A DNA stretch of 51,637 bases from JAFGHJ01 sp964418485 (GTDB lineage: Bacteria > Hydrothermota > UBA3072), in contig CAYQMH010000008.1 of the NCBI GenBank assembly GCA_964418485.1, positions 1 to 51,637 of the forward strand, given 5' to 3'. Shown one piece after another: positions 1-7,406 of this stretch (position 1 is its first letter; every line of letters begins with the position of its first letter). The notes beneath the pieces are model-generated. The model was not told the DNA's origin. It worked only from the letters and a program-made list of their open reading frames with translations, and made no database searches. Position numbers and translations under genes: made by a program.

Positions 1-119
1 TTTTTGAAGAGCTATATAAAACCGGAAAAACAATTATAATGATAACCCATGAGAAGGAACTTGCGGAGAAAGCAGAGAAAATTGTCAAAATAAGAGACGG
101 TGAAATCGAAGGAGGTTGA
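1..119 (+). CDS. ABC transporter ATP-binding protein, C-terminal fragment
   Basis: This is the last part of an open frame that enters from the left edge and stops at TGA 117-119. The readable residues include TGKTIIMITHE, where the His is the H-loop (switch) histidine of ABC ATPases. After it comes the usual short tail ending IRDGEIEGG. The ending resembles LolD/MacB-type ATPases of export systems. The TolC-type gene begins 2 bases after this stop, and its Shine-Dalgarno (GGAGG) lies within the last codons here, so the two are translationally coupled. The pair is probably part of an efflux or lipoprotein-export system. The Walker motifs lie outside the window, so the subfamily is inferred. 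Confidence 0.8.
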   Translation, partial: FEELYKTGKTIIMITHEKELAEKAEKIVKIRDGEIEGG

Positions 120-120
120 T

Positions 121-1353
121 GTGATTGCTTTACTATTGCTATCATTTAATTTAACCTTAGAAGACGCAATAGAGATGGGATTAAATAAAAGTCCTATATA
201 TCTTAAAGCGAAAAAAAACTTCATAATCGAGCAAAAAAACAATTCATTTGTTTATTCTAAGGCTTTACCGAAAGTAAACGGGGGATACAGTTACATAAAA
301 AACCGCAGCGAGCTAGGGGGAATAACTGCTGGGGATACAATAAGTAGCGGGTACAGCCTCTCTGCTTCCTGGGAACTCGGCCCCGGTAATATATTTAATT
401 CTTTTGGCGCCCATTATAAAAACAGCTCGGCTTATTATTCATTTATCGAAGCTCAAAATGGCGTAATATACGATATTGCTTTTCAATATCTCAAGACATT
501 AATGATGCAAAAATTGCTGGAAAGCAGAATTGCGGGCGTTGCCAGGACAGAGAAGAACTTGAATTTGGTGGAAGAAAAAAAGGCTCTTGGGCTAACATCA
601 AACGCCGAAGTATTAAAAGCAAAAGTAGAGTATTTTCAGTCAAAAATAAATCTTCTTGACACAAGGAAACAAGCAAGAGTTTCCGCTTTGATGTTGAATA
701 ATATTTTAGGCTTATCGGCAAAAGACTCTCTTGTACTTACGGAACCTAAGATTGAATTTAAAATTCCTTCGAAAGATACGATTGAATATATGGCAATGGA
801 AAACGATCCTCTCTACAACAAATATAAATCGGAAAGTAGTGCAGCAAGATATGATCTATTAGGCGGTACAACAGAAGACCTCTTTTCTGTTTCGTTATTC
901 ACAGATTTCCAGCATTCAGGCGATGAATTTCCAAGTTCTTCTGTTTTAAGGGATAATTACGATTACTCAATTGGATTAGCTATAACAGTACCAATATTTA
1001 CTGGTTTTTCCAGATTTAATAAATACACTATCAATAGGCTAAAAAAGGATCTAGCGGATATAAACTTATCTGATAGGGAGAGGGTTTTGAAGGTGACAGT
1101 AGAAGATGAGTGTTTAAGCTTTCAAGAAACAAAAGAAAAACTTGAACTTGCCAGCGTAACTCTGGATTTTGCAACGGAAAGCCATCAAGCAACAAGCGAA
1201 AGGTACACCCTTGGAGAAGCCTCAATAATAGAATTTTTGGAGGCGGAAGAGGACTTACTTGAAGCAGAGTATTCTATGACCCAGGCGCGGTTCGACTGGT
1301 ATCTTTCTGTTTATAAAATTAAGAGACTGACAGGAGATTTAATAGTGGAATAA
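121..1353 (+). CDS. TolC family outer membrane efflux channel
   Basis: The protein is 410 aa from GTG 121, chosen because GGAGG lies 5 bases upstream; an in-frame GTG at 100 has no such site and would overlap the ABC gene. The mature N-terminus LTLEDAIEMGL followed by a run of helices (coiled-coil region LLEAEYSMTQARFDWYLSVYK near the C-terminus) is typical of outer membrane efflux proteins (OEP repeats). The hydrophobic leader is very short (about 8 residues), so either the start is further upstream or the signal is minimal. TolC homologues form trimeric outer membrane exit ducts for ABC or RND pumps. The adjacent ABC ATPase supports the former. Length is near the family norm of about 420-450 aa. 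Confidence 0.88.
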   Translation: MIALLLLSFNLTLEDAIEMGLNKSPIYLKAKKNFIIEQKNNSFVYSKALPKVNGGYSYIKNRSELGGITAGDTISSGYSLSASWELGPGNIFNSFGAHYKNSSAYYSFIEAQNGVIYDIAFQYLKTLMMQKLLESRIAGVARTEKNLNLVEEKKALGLTSNAEVLKAKVEYFQSKINLLDTRKQARVSALMLNNILGLSAKDSLVLTEPKIEFKIPSKDTIEYMAMENDPLYNKYKSESSAARYDLLGGTTEDLFSVSLFTDFQHSGDEFPSSSVLRDNYDYSIGLAITVPIFTGFSRFNKYTINRLKKDLADINLSDRERVLKVTVEDECLSFQETKEKLELASVTLDFATESHQATSERYTLGEASIIEFLEAEEDLLEAEYSMTQARFDWYLSVYKIKRLTGDLIVE

Positions 1354-1369
1354 ATTAAAGGAGGAAAAA

Positions 1370-2311
1370 ATGAAAAAAAGCTTTAAAAAACCATCGCTTA
1401 TATCTATATTTCTGACTTTTCTTTTAATACCTTTAGCCGGAGAAAGCTCATATAGATATAAAATGGAGTCCAGGGAAACTTATAACGTAAAACCCGGGAC
1501 TAAAATGATAGTATCAAATCGAAACGGAAAAATCGAGATCCAGAGGTGGGACAAAGATGAAGTTGAAATTTTCTCGGTTATCGGATCAGATAGAAGTATG
1601 AAAGAGTTGACCAGGGTTAAAATCGAGGTTTCCGTAGATGAAGACATGGAAATTACGACAAGGTATTCTGGAGAAGATTCTAAAGAATCGAAAGAAAGAG
1701 AGAATAACTTTGGCATCTGGGATTTTATTAAATGGGTAACGAAGGGGAAGTATACGGGACATAAAATTGCCGTTGACTACGAAATTAAGGTTTCTGAGTA
1801 CGTTGTTGTTTCTGAAGTGAGGACGTCAAATGGGGAAATAGATTTAAATGGGACAAGGGGACCTTCAGAGTTAAGCACGACAAACGGAAAAATTGAAGTT
1901 GAAAACGTGGAGGGAAACATAGAAGCTTACAGTACTAACGGAACAATAGAAATTGAAAAGGTAAATGGTTTTGTAACCGCTAAAACAACGAATGGCAAAA
2001 TAAGAGTTAAAAGTGAAAGCATAAAAGAATTAAAAACCACAAATGGAAACATAGACGCAGAAATGAAAGGTATAGAAGAAGGAGTCACAGGAATTAGAAC
2101 AACAAACGGTTCAATAACAATAGGCTTGCCTGCATCACTTAATAGTGTTATCGAATTAAGCACCACTAATGGGGGAATCGATTTAGACGATATTACCCTA
2201 GAGGTTATTTCACAACATCAAAACAAATACATCAAAGGCAAAATGGGGGAAGGCGGACCGGAAATACACGCAAACACTACAAACGGAAGCATAAAGGTAA
2301 AAAAATTGTAG
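1370..2311 (+). CDS. DUF4097 family beta-strand repeat protein
   Basis: The protein is 313 aa, with ATG 1370 preceded by AAAGGAGG. An N-terminal signal peptide is clear (KKSFKK followed by a hydrophobic stretch to about residue 24), so it is exported. From about residue 45 the chain carries repeated turns of the type TTNGxIxV: nine recognisable copies including SNRNGKIEI, RTSNGEIDL, STTNGKIEV, KTTNGKIRV, RTTNGSITI and the C-terminal NTTNGSIKV. This is the signature of DUF4097 (putative adhesin) domains, which form right-handed beta-helix-like structures. An insertion at residues about 95-130 interrupts the early repeats. It follows the tolC-like gene by 16 bases and is likely co-transcribed with it. 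Its biochemical role is unknown. Confidence 0.85.
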   Translation: MKKSFKKPSLISIFLTFLLIPLAGESSYRYKMESRETYNVKPGTKMIVSNRNGKIEIQRWDKDEVEIFSVIGSDRSMKELTRVKIEVSVDEDMEITTRYSGEDSKESKERENNFGIWDFIKWVTKGKYTGHKIAVDYEIKVSEYVVVSEVRTSNGEIDLNGTRGPSELSTTNGKIEVENVEGNIEAYSTNGTIEIEKVNGFVTAKTTNGKIRVKSESIKELKTTNGNIDAEMKGIEEGVTGIRTTNGSITIGLPASLNSVIELSTTNGGIDLDDITLEVISQHQNKYIKGKMGEGGPEIHANTTNGSIKVKKL

Positions 2312-2460
2312 AAAAACAGAATCCAGGAGCCGGAAGAAAATTTCTTAGTTTAATAGTTTAATTGTTGAATGGTTGAATTGTCCCCCATCCACACCCTTTT
2401 TACTATTCGACTATTTTCTTAGTTGACTATTTGACTTAGATTTGAGGAATCTAAACCCCC
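2312..2460. repeat. Intergenic stretch of degenerate repeats
   Basis: No gene is visible. The stretch begins with CAGAATCCAGGAG (2318-2330), which recurs inverted in the 5767-5979 gap. Next come AT-rich near-repeats (TTTAATAGTTTAATTGTTGAATGG; TTGACTATTTGACTTAG), then CCCCATCCACACCC (2383-2396), also related to the 5767-5979 gap. A weak 7-bp inverted repeat with a 5-base loop lies at 2436-2454 but has no T-tract, so it is not called a terminator. Confidence 0.5.
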
Positions 2461-2490
2461 TTGACAAATTCTACATTTGTAGCATATTTT
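2461..2490 (+). promoter_or_regulatory. Promoter of the DUF5916-blaI operon
   Basis: A perfect -35 box TTGACA lies at 2461-2466. A plausible -10 (TATTTT 2485-2490, or CATATT 2483-2488) follows at 18 or 16 bp. The start codon TTG 2524 and its GGAGGG (2514-2519) lie downstream, which gives a leader of roughly 25-30 bases. Two BlaI-type dyads overlap this promoter, so it is very likely repressed by the BlaI protein encoded two genes downstream. Confidence 0.75.
2471..2482. promoter_or_regulatory. BlaI/MecI-type operator, box 1
   Basis: CTACA-TT-TGTAG matches the known BlaI/MecI core TACA-N2-TGTA and is symmetric over 5+5 bases. It sits in the spacer between the -35 and -10 boxes, where a bound repressor would block RNA polymerase. 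Its centre is 21 bp from the centre of box 2, that is two helical turns on the same DNA face. Confidence 0.85.
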
Positions 2491-2491
2491 A

Positions 2492-2503
2492 CTACAAGTG
2501 TAG
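2492..2503. promoter_or_regulatory. BlaI/MecI-type operator, box 2
   Basis: CTACA-AG-TGTAG has the same half-sites as box 1 with a different central pair. It spans the expected transcription start. Two dyads at a promoter are usual for BlaI/MecI/CopY repressors. The encoded BlaI-family protein at 4824-5192 is the obvious ligand, so autoregulation of the operon is inferred. Confidence 0.85.
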
Positions 2504-2523
2504 AAGAAAAATAGGAGGGTGGA

Positions 2524-4806
2524 TTGAAAACGTTAATTGGAGTGTCTTGTAGGTTTGTGTTTTTTGCAAAATTTTTATTTCTAAGGTTTATTCTGTTGTG
2601 CGTTGTAGTTTTTCAGTCGACATTGATGGCTTCCGATGTAGAAGTAGAAAATAGTAAAAAGGTTCCCCGCAGGGTTCCACGAATCAATACCGAAGTCAAG
2701 GTAGACGGATATCTTGACGAAGAAGCTTGGGGTGAGGCGCTTAAGATTGATGCGAATATCGAAGTCGAACCGGGTGAGAACATTCCCGCACCTGTTAAAA
2801 CCGAGGTATATATGGCCTATGATAACTCAAAAATATATGTTGCTTTTAAGGCGTTTGATCCGGATCCTTCAGAGATCAGAGTTAATTATTGCGATAGGGA
2901 TAACATATGGAATGACGACTGGGTTCTTATTCTGTTTGATACCTTCAACGACGAAAGGAGATGTTATGATTTTGGCTGCAATGCGTTAGGAGTCCAGGCA
3001 GATATTATTGAAAGCATCTCAGGCGGCGGAGGTTCATGGGATGCAATTTGGGAGTCTGATGGACGTATAACCGAGGAAGGATATATAGTTGAGATGGCTA
3101 TACCGTTCAGTTCATTAAAATTTCCTCGCAAAGAGGGTGAGCAGATATGGGGTTTCGATGCGGTGAGAAGTTATCCCAGAAACGTACGACATCATATCGG
3201 CGCCTTTCCGAGAGACAGAAACAGTAATTGTTATTTTTGTCAGCTTGAAAAATTAACAGGTTTCAGCGATGTGATACCGGGAAGAGATGTTGAACTTGTT
3301 CCAACATTTACATCCATAGTGATCCAGGAAAGAGAAATTGACCCTCTAGGGCCGTTTGATAAAGAATATTCGAATGAACCAGGTCTCACTTCAAGCTGGG
3401 GCCTCACAAATAATCTTAAATTGAGCACAACACTCAATCCGGATTTCTCGACAATCGAAGCTGATGTAATACAGGTAGATATAAATAACCCTTTTGAATT
3501 ATGGTATCCTGAAGAACGTCCTTTCTTTCTCGAAGGAGATGATTTTTTTGAAACAAGTATCAATGCAATTGATGCAGTTCATACAAGACTCTTAGCCGAC
3601 CCAAATTTTGGGGTTAAATTAATAGGGAAAGAGGGTAAAAATACAATAGGTTTTTTCTCGGTTCAGGATGCTGTCACGAACTTGGTTGTCCCATCTTTGT
3701 ATGGTTCTGACTCCGACACCTTGGATGCACGATCCTACGGTACTGTTCTAAGATACCTCCGTGATTTCGGAAAATCTTCAAATGTCGGTTTACTAATAAC
3801 CGATAGGGAAGGAGAAAACTATTACAACAGAGTTCTGGAACTTGACGGCATATTACGTCTTGGGAAGGAAGATGATATTGACTGGCAGATCTTGGGGTCA
3901 AGAACCCTGTATCCGGACAGAATTTCTTTAGAATATGATCAATCCACAGAAGAATTTGGAGGAAAAGGTATTGCCATGGAGTACTCGCACAGCACAAAAA
4001 AGTACAACTTTTTTTGTGAATATCAAGATTTTAGTCCCACTTTACGCTCGGATCTTGGATTTGTAAATCAAACAGGATACAGATATGGCGAAATAGATGG
4101 AAATTATATATGGAGAGCCGGCCCGGAGCATTGGTTTACCTGGATAAATGTCTATACTGGCGTCGAATTTCAAAAAGATTACGACGGAAACACAATGTAT
4201 AAAGCACTTAATGGTACTTTTAATTACAACGGTCCACTCCAATCATACTTCGGCGTTTCGGGAAGACTCTCAAAAGATCGCTACGAGGAGGAAGAATTCA
4301 AGACAAGTTTTTTAAATTATTGGGTCGGAGGTCAGCCTTCAAAATGGTTCAGTTTTAACTTATGGGGCGTATTTGGCGATCAGATAGATTATGATAACAC
4401 CCGCCAAGGCAAAGGTTTTCAATTGGGCGTTAGCGGCACTTTAAAAATCGGTCCCCGCTTATCGGTATATCTTGACCACTACTATGAACGTTTAGACGTA
4501 ACAGGCGGCAGGCTCTACACAGCCAACAGGGAGTATATAAAGTTGATTTATCATTTTAACGAAAGGATCTTTATTCGAACGATTTTTCAATATGCCATTT
4601 ATGAGAAAGCCCCCTCTCTTTACATAGACGAAGTTACTCCCGAAGAACAGGAACTACTTACTCAGATTCTGCTTTCATATAAAGTTAACCCGCACACCGC
4701 CTTATATATAGGATATTCAGATAACTATTATGGAGATGACAATACAGATGTAACACAAACCGAGAGAAGTCTTTTCGCAAAAATCGGATACGCATGGATG
4801 TTTTAG
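2524..4806 (+). CDS. CBM9-like / DUF5916 outer membrane beta-barrel protein
   Basis: The protein is 760 aa, with TTG 2524 preceded by GGAGGG. A long N-terminal hydrophobic segment (about residues 12-36) is the signal peptide. Residues about 50-240 form a carbohydrate-binding family 9-like domain, recognisable from VDGYLDEEAWGEA, VYMAYDNSKIYVAFKA and WGFDAVRSYPR. The rest resembles DUF5916, including the hallmark YPEERPFFLEGDDFF (about residues 328-342) and many alternating strands. It ends in AWMF, a C-terminal aromatic typical of barrels inserted by the BAM machinery. Members are common in Bacteroidetes and candidate phyla and are thought to act at the cell surface; ligand unknown. It is first in a BlaI-controlled operon, so its level is probably switched by an envelope or drug signal. 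Confidence 0.85.
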   Translation: MKTLIGVSCRFVFFAKFLFLRFILLCVVVFQSTLMASDVEVENSKKVPRRVPRINTEVKVDGYLDEEAWGEALKIDANIEVEPGENIPAPVKTEVYMAYDNSKIYVAFKAFDPDPSEIRVNYCDRDNIWNDDWVLILFDTFNDERRCYDFGCNALGVQADIIESISGGGGSWDAIWESDGRITEEGYIVEMAIPFSSLKFPRKEGEQIWGFDAVRSYPRNVRHHIGAFPRDRNSNCYFCQLEKLTGFSDVIPGRDVELVPTFTSIVIQEREIDPLGPFDKEYSNEPGLTSSWGLTNNLKLSTTLNPDFSTIEADVIQVDINNPFELWYPEERPFFLEGDDFFETSINAIDAVHTRLLADPNFGVKLIGKEGKNTIGFFSVQDAVTNLVVPSLYGSDSDTLDARSYGTVLRYLRDFGKSSNVGLLITDREGENYYNRVLELDGILRLGKEDDIDWQILGSRTLYPDRISLEYDQSTEEFGGKGIAMEYSHSTKKYNFFCEYQDFSPTLRSDLGFVNQTGYRYGEIDGNYIWRAGPEHWFTWINVYTGVEFQKDYDGNTMYKALNGTFNYNGPLQSYFGVSGRLSKDRYEEEEFKTSFLNYWVGGQPSKWFSFNLWGVFGDQIDYDNTRQGKGFQLGVSGTLKIGPRLSVYLDHYYERLDVTGGRLYTANREYIKLIYHFNERIFIRTIFQYAIYEKAPSLYIDEVTPEEQELLTQILLSYKVNPHTALYIGYSDNYYGDDNTDVTQTERSLFAKIGYAWMF

Positions 4807-4823
4807 TATAGAAAGGGGGATAT

Positions 4824-5192
4824 ATGGATTTAACAAAAGCTGAATGGCAAATAATGAATGCTTTATGGAAAAAATATCCTGCTTCTGTAAGAGATGTAAT
4901 CGAGAATCTGGAAGAAGATGTGGATTGGGCATATACAACCGTTAAGACAATGCTCGATAGACTGGTGAAAAAAGGAGTACTTAAAGTAAGTAAAGAACGT
5001 AACGTTAGTATGTATGAACCGATTGTTTCTCAGAAAAAAACAAGACAGGTAGCTATAAAATCCTTTGTAAACCAGGCTTTCGATGGAGCAGTAGGAAGTT
5101 TAATGCAGCATCTTCTTGCAGAAGAAAAACTATCAAGAAAAGAAAGGGAAGAATTAGTCCGCATTTTAGAAGAGGAGAAGGAAAATGGTTGA
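4824..5192 (+). CDS. blaI: BlaI/MecI/CopY family transcriptional repressor
   Basis: The protein is 122 aa, the usual BlaI length, with ATG 4824 preceded by AAAGGGGG. The N-terminal winged helix is canonical: LTKAEWQIMNALWK, the recognition helix WAYTTVKTMLDRLVKKG, then a wing. The C-terminal half (FVNQAFDGAVGSLMQHLL to LVRILEEEK) is the dimerisation region in which BlaR1-triggered cleavage occurs in the classical proteins. It lies 17 bases after the DUF5916 gene and overlaps the next gene by 8 bases. No BlaR1/MecR1 (M56 peptidase) gene is adjacent, which is unusual. Two matching operators precede the operon at 2471-2503, so negative autoregulation is inferred. Confidence 0.93.
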   Translation: MDLTKAEWQIMNALWKKYPASVRDVIENLEEDVDWAYTTVKTMLDRLVKKGVLKVSKERNVSMYEPIVSQKKTRQVAIKSFVNQAFDGAVGSLMQHLLAEEKLSRKEREELVRILEEEKENG

Positions 5193-5766
5193 GCAGTTCA
5201 AGTTTCGATGGAGAAGAAATGTCTTGGTTTTTGCAACCTTTATTCTCGTAACAATATGCGTTCTTTCGATGTCTAAGGCAGAATTTGCAGAAACTGTAGA
5301 AAATGTGACAGAACTGGAAGAAAAAATTACAGCAGAAATAGACAATATAGGAAAATTGCTGGAGGAGCTCGATTTTTTAAAAGAAAAACTCCAAATACTT
5401 CATAAAAAAATAGAAGAAATAAACAATAGAGGAATAGACTCATTAGAAGTAGTATTAAATCAGAAAGTAGAAGTTTTAGAAAGTAAGATAAAAGAGCGAC
5501 TATGGGTTTTAAAAGAAAATGAAAAAGAGTTGCAAGAAATGAGCAAGGATATAGAAATATGGAAAAGCCAGGATTTAAATAATGGTATGGACAGTTTATA
5601 TAAAAGTCTCTATAAAATATATAAAGATTCTCTTTATATTAAACTTCCTATGTTAAAACCCGGTACTGATTCTATTTGTTTTTCTTCAGACTCTTTCGCC
5701 CATATGAAAAGTGGTTCCGATTCTCTCTTGCTTCAAGTTGACAGTTCTATTTCTACCCATAAATAG
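5185..5766 (+). CDS. Membrane-anchored coiled-coil protein of unknown function
   Basis: The protein is 193 aa and its ATG 5185 overlaps the blaI stop region by 8 bases (GAGGAGAAGGAA upstream). A basic N-terminus (KFRWRR) precedes one hydrophobic helix at about residues 13-30. An extended Glu/Lys-rich coiled coil follows to about residue 130 (ELEEKITAEIDNIGKLLEEL). The Ser/Asp-rich tail contains DSLYKSLYKIYKDSLYIK and several SDS motifs. I do not recognise the family. It occupies the place usually held by the BlaR1 sensor-protease but shows no HExxH motif and no penicillin-binding domain. It could sense or scaffold in the envelope; that is speculation from position only. Confidence 0.7.
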   Translation: MVEQFKFRWRRNVLVFATFILVTICVLSMSKAEFAETVENVTELEEKITAEIDNIGKLLEELDFLKEKLQILHKKIEEINNRGIDSLEVVLNQKVEVLESKIKERLWVLKENEKELQEMSKDIEIWKSQDLNNGMDSLYKSLYKIYKDSLYIKLPMLKPGTDSICFSSDSFAHMKSGSDSLLLQVDSSISTHK

Positions 5767-5979
5767 GTCCAATAGGATTCGAGGGTTCAAGGTTTCCAGG
5801 GTTCGAGTAAAAAACAACAAAAAATCAGCGCCTATCCGTGTAAATCCGTGACTAATTCCTTGGGTGTGGGGATGGGTAAGTAAACAAAAAATCCTTTTAA
5901 ATCTGCGTTTATCTGCGTCCTATTACTTGCTGTGGGGAAGGGATTCTAACTCCCATCTCCTGGATTCTGACTTCTTTTT
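5767..5979. repeat. Intergenic repeat cluster
   Basis: No gene is seen between the convergent coiled-coil and aldolase genes. The stretch holds paired short repeats: GGATTCGAGGGTTCAAGG with CCAGGGTTCGAG; TATCCGTGTAAATCCGTG (5833-5850); TGTGGGGATGGGTAA (5865-5879, 14 of 15 bases shared with 48521-48535); ATCTGCGTTTATCTGCGT; and CTCCTGGATTCTG, the inverse of 2318-2330. These look like members of dispersed intergenic repeat families. No clear terminator hairpin is visible. Confidence 0.6.
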
Positions 5980-6936
5980 TTATATCAAATCAAGACACTT
6001 TTCGTAGAAAGCTCTGTAATCGGTTTTTGTCGGATCTTCAGTATCAAGTCTAAGAAACTCCATTGCGTCTCTGGGATGTAAATTTAATATCCCGGCTACC
6101 ATATAAGGGATATTATATCCCCACGTTATTTCTTTCTGTAATGGCATGATATGTTTTCCTATAACATCTATGATTGGCCTTATATCGAATTTAGGATTCT
6201 TAAGGAAAGACATTAAAAGTTCCAGAGGGCAGTTGCCCGCGGCTCTTCCAATTCCATACAAAGTACCATCTACGTAGTTTGCCCCCCTTATTATACCCTG
6301 AATTGTGTTGGCAAAGGCGAGCTGTTGATGATTATGACAGTGCACACCTATTTCTCTGTTTTTGATGTACTTCTTATACTTATCATAATAGAAATCAATA
6401 TCTTCACTATACAGAGCGCCAAAACTATCCACTATATACACAGCAATTACTTTTGTTTCTTCCTGTATCTGAGCAAGCGCTTCGTCCAGCTCCCAATCTA
6501 CCGCATGAGAAATTGCCATAACGTTTATTGTCGCTTCGTAACCGTTGTCAGTCGCAACATTAGCGGTTTTTATTGCCGTATCAATATCTTTCACGTAAGT
6601 AGCAACCCTGATAATATCGACCACGCTTTGTTCTTTAGGCTTTATATCATCGATTGTGCTCTTATGTGCGTCCATCATTACAGAAAGTTTAGTTTCGCTT
6701 TCGATGCCATCCACAATTTTTTTAAGGTCTTCGTCGCTGCAGAACCTCCAGGGTCCGTAATCGTCGGGCGAAAACATTTCTATGCTGTTTCTATAACCGA
6801 GCTCGACTACATCGACACCCGCTTCACAGACAGCTTTATAAACAGCCCTGACAGTTTCAAACGGGAACTTTGAATTATTCATCAGCCCCCCGTCTCTTAT
6901 AGTGCAATCAACGACTGTTATTTCCGTTCTATACAT
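5980..6936 (-). CDS. HMGL-like (DRE-TIM metallolyase) aldolase family protein
   Basis: The protein is 318 aa from ATG 6936, which AAAGGAG precedes; the longer frame to 6999 has no comparable site. The N-terminus VVDCTIRDGGLMNN carries the R-D-G triad of HMG-CoA-lyase-like TIM barrels. GVHCHNHQQLAFANT supplies the HxH metal ligands, and YVDGTLYGIGRAAGNCPLELL is the typical C-terminal part of the barrel. The family includes 4-hydroxy-2-oxovalerate aldolases, isopropylmalate synthases and uncharacterised 'aldolase catalytic domain' proteins often found near polysaccharide genes. The acetaldehyde dehydrogenase partner of 4-hydroxy-2-oxovalerate aldolase is not in the window, so that assignment is not made. 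It stands alone, convergent with the blaI operon and divergent from the zinc-ribbon gene. Confidence 0.8.
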   Translation of the reverse strand: MYRTEITVVDCTIRDGGLMNNSKFPFETVRAVYKAVCEAGVDVVELGYRNSIEMFSPDDYGPWRFCSDEDLKKIVDGIESETKLSVMMDAHKSTIDDIKPKEQSVVDIIRVATYVKDIDTAIKTANVATDNGYEATINVMAISHAVDWELDEALAQIQEETKVIAVYIVDSFGALYSEDIDFYYDKYKKYIKNREIGVHCHNHQQLAFANTIQGIIRGANYVDGTLYGIGRAAGNCPLELLMSFLKNPKFDIRPIIDVIGKHIMPLQKEITWGYNIPYMVAGILNLHPRDAMEFLRLDTEDPTKTDYRAFYEKCLDLI

Positions 6937-7025
6937 TAAAAAACTCCTTTTATATAAAAAATTTCTTCCTGAGTATACAAAAACCTTTGAATAAGTCAAG
7001 TGATGGGTTCTGACGCAAGACTCAC

Positions 7026-7048
7026 GAGGAGGTGCGGAGCACCGCCTC
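7026..7048. repeat. Inverted repeat upstream of the zinc-ribbon gene promoter
   Basis: GAGGAGGTGC and GCACCGCCTC form a 10-bp stem with one mismatch around the loop GGA. The next base begins a TTGACA -35 box. It lies between divergent genes and has no T-tract, so a terminator role is unlikely. It may be an operator or a dispersed palindrome. Confidence 0.55.
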
Positions 7049-7076
7049 TTGACATATATGGAAATGAAATTATACT
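7049..7076 (+). promoter_or_regulatory. Sigma70-type promoter
   Basis: TTGACA (7049-7054) and TATACT (7071-7076) are separated by 16 bp. It points to the zinc-ribbon and comM genes. The start codon at 7180 lies about 100 bases further on, leaving a comparatively long leader in which no known riboswitch was recognised. Confidence 0.75.
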
Positions 7077-7179
7077 TTATCTAAAGAAGTGATGGTTAGT
7101 CGAGACGGAGAACAAAGATAGAGTTGAATGTTGGAATAAGAGAATGTTTATAGTTTAAAACCAATAAAGGGAGGAGGAA

Positions 7180-7389
7180 GTGGATTTACCTATGGAATAT
7201 CCCAAATGTCAAAAATGTAATTTTGGCGTGCTTATCCCCCTATCGGATTACGGACAAGGTGGTGCAACAATACCATACAAAGCATGGGTATGCACAAATC
7301 CGGATTGTCATTTTCACATCCGAATAGACAACGGGGAACTCAGTTATGGTACGGGTATCGGTGTAAGCCAAAAGCAACAAAAGAGTTAA
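7180..7389 (+). CDS. Small zinc-ribbon protein
   Basis: The protein is 69 aa, with GTG 7180 preceded by GGGAGGAGG. It contains two metal-binding pairs, CQKC (residues 9-12) and CTNPDC (about 37-42), separated by GVLIPLSDYGQGGATIPYK. This suggests a single zinc ribbon of the kind seen in nucleic-acid-binding or regulatory small proteins. The tail is polar (SQKQQKS). It is cytoplasmic, with no signal or membrane segment. It lies 17 bases upstream of the comM-like gene and probably shares its promoter at 7049. I do not know its function. Confidence 0.75.
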   Translation: MDLPMEYPKCQKCNFGVLIPLSDYGQGGATIPYKAWVCTNPDCHFHIRIDNGELSYGTGIGVSQKQQKS

Positions 7390-7406
7390 GAATTTAGAAA
7401 GATATA

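Noticed and set aside
2436..2454. Terminator after the DUF4097 gene
   Set aside because: The 7-bp AT-rich stem has no T-tract; it is followed by CCCCC and then the TTGACA of the next promoter.
5185..5766. BlaR1/MecR1-type sensor after blaI
   Set aside because: The protein has one membrane helix and a coiled coil, no HExxH peptidase motif and no penicillin-binding domain, and is far too short.
6325..6873. Long plus-strand frame of 182 codons inside the aldolase gene
   Set aside because: It is antisense to a clear HMGL-like aldolase with intact motifs and a Shine-Dalgarno; its own sequence shows no family features.
7026..7048. Rho-independent terminator
   Set aside because: The hairpin has no T-tract on either strand and lies between divergent genes, so there is nothing to terminate.
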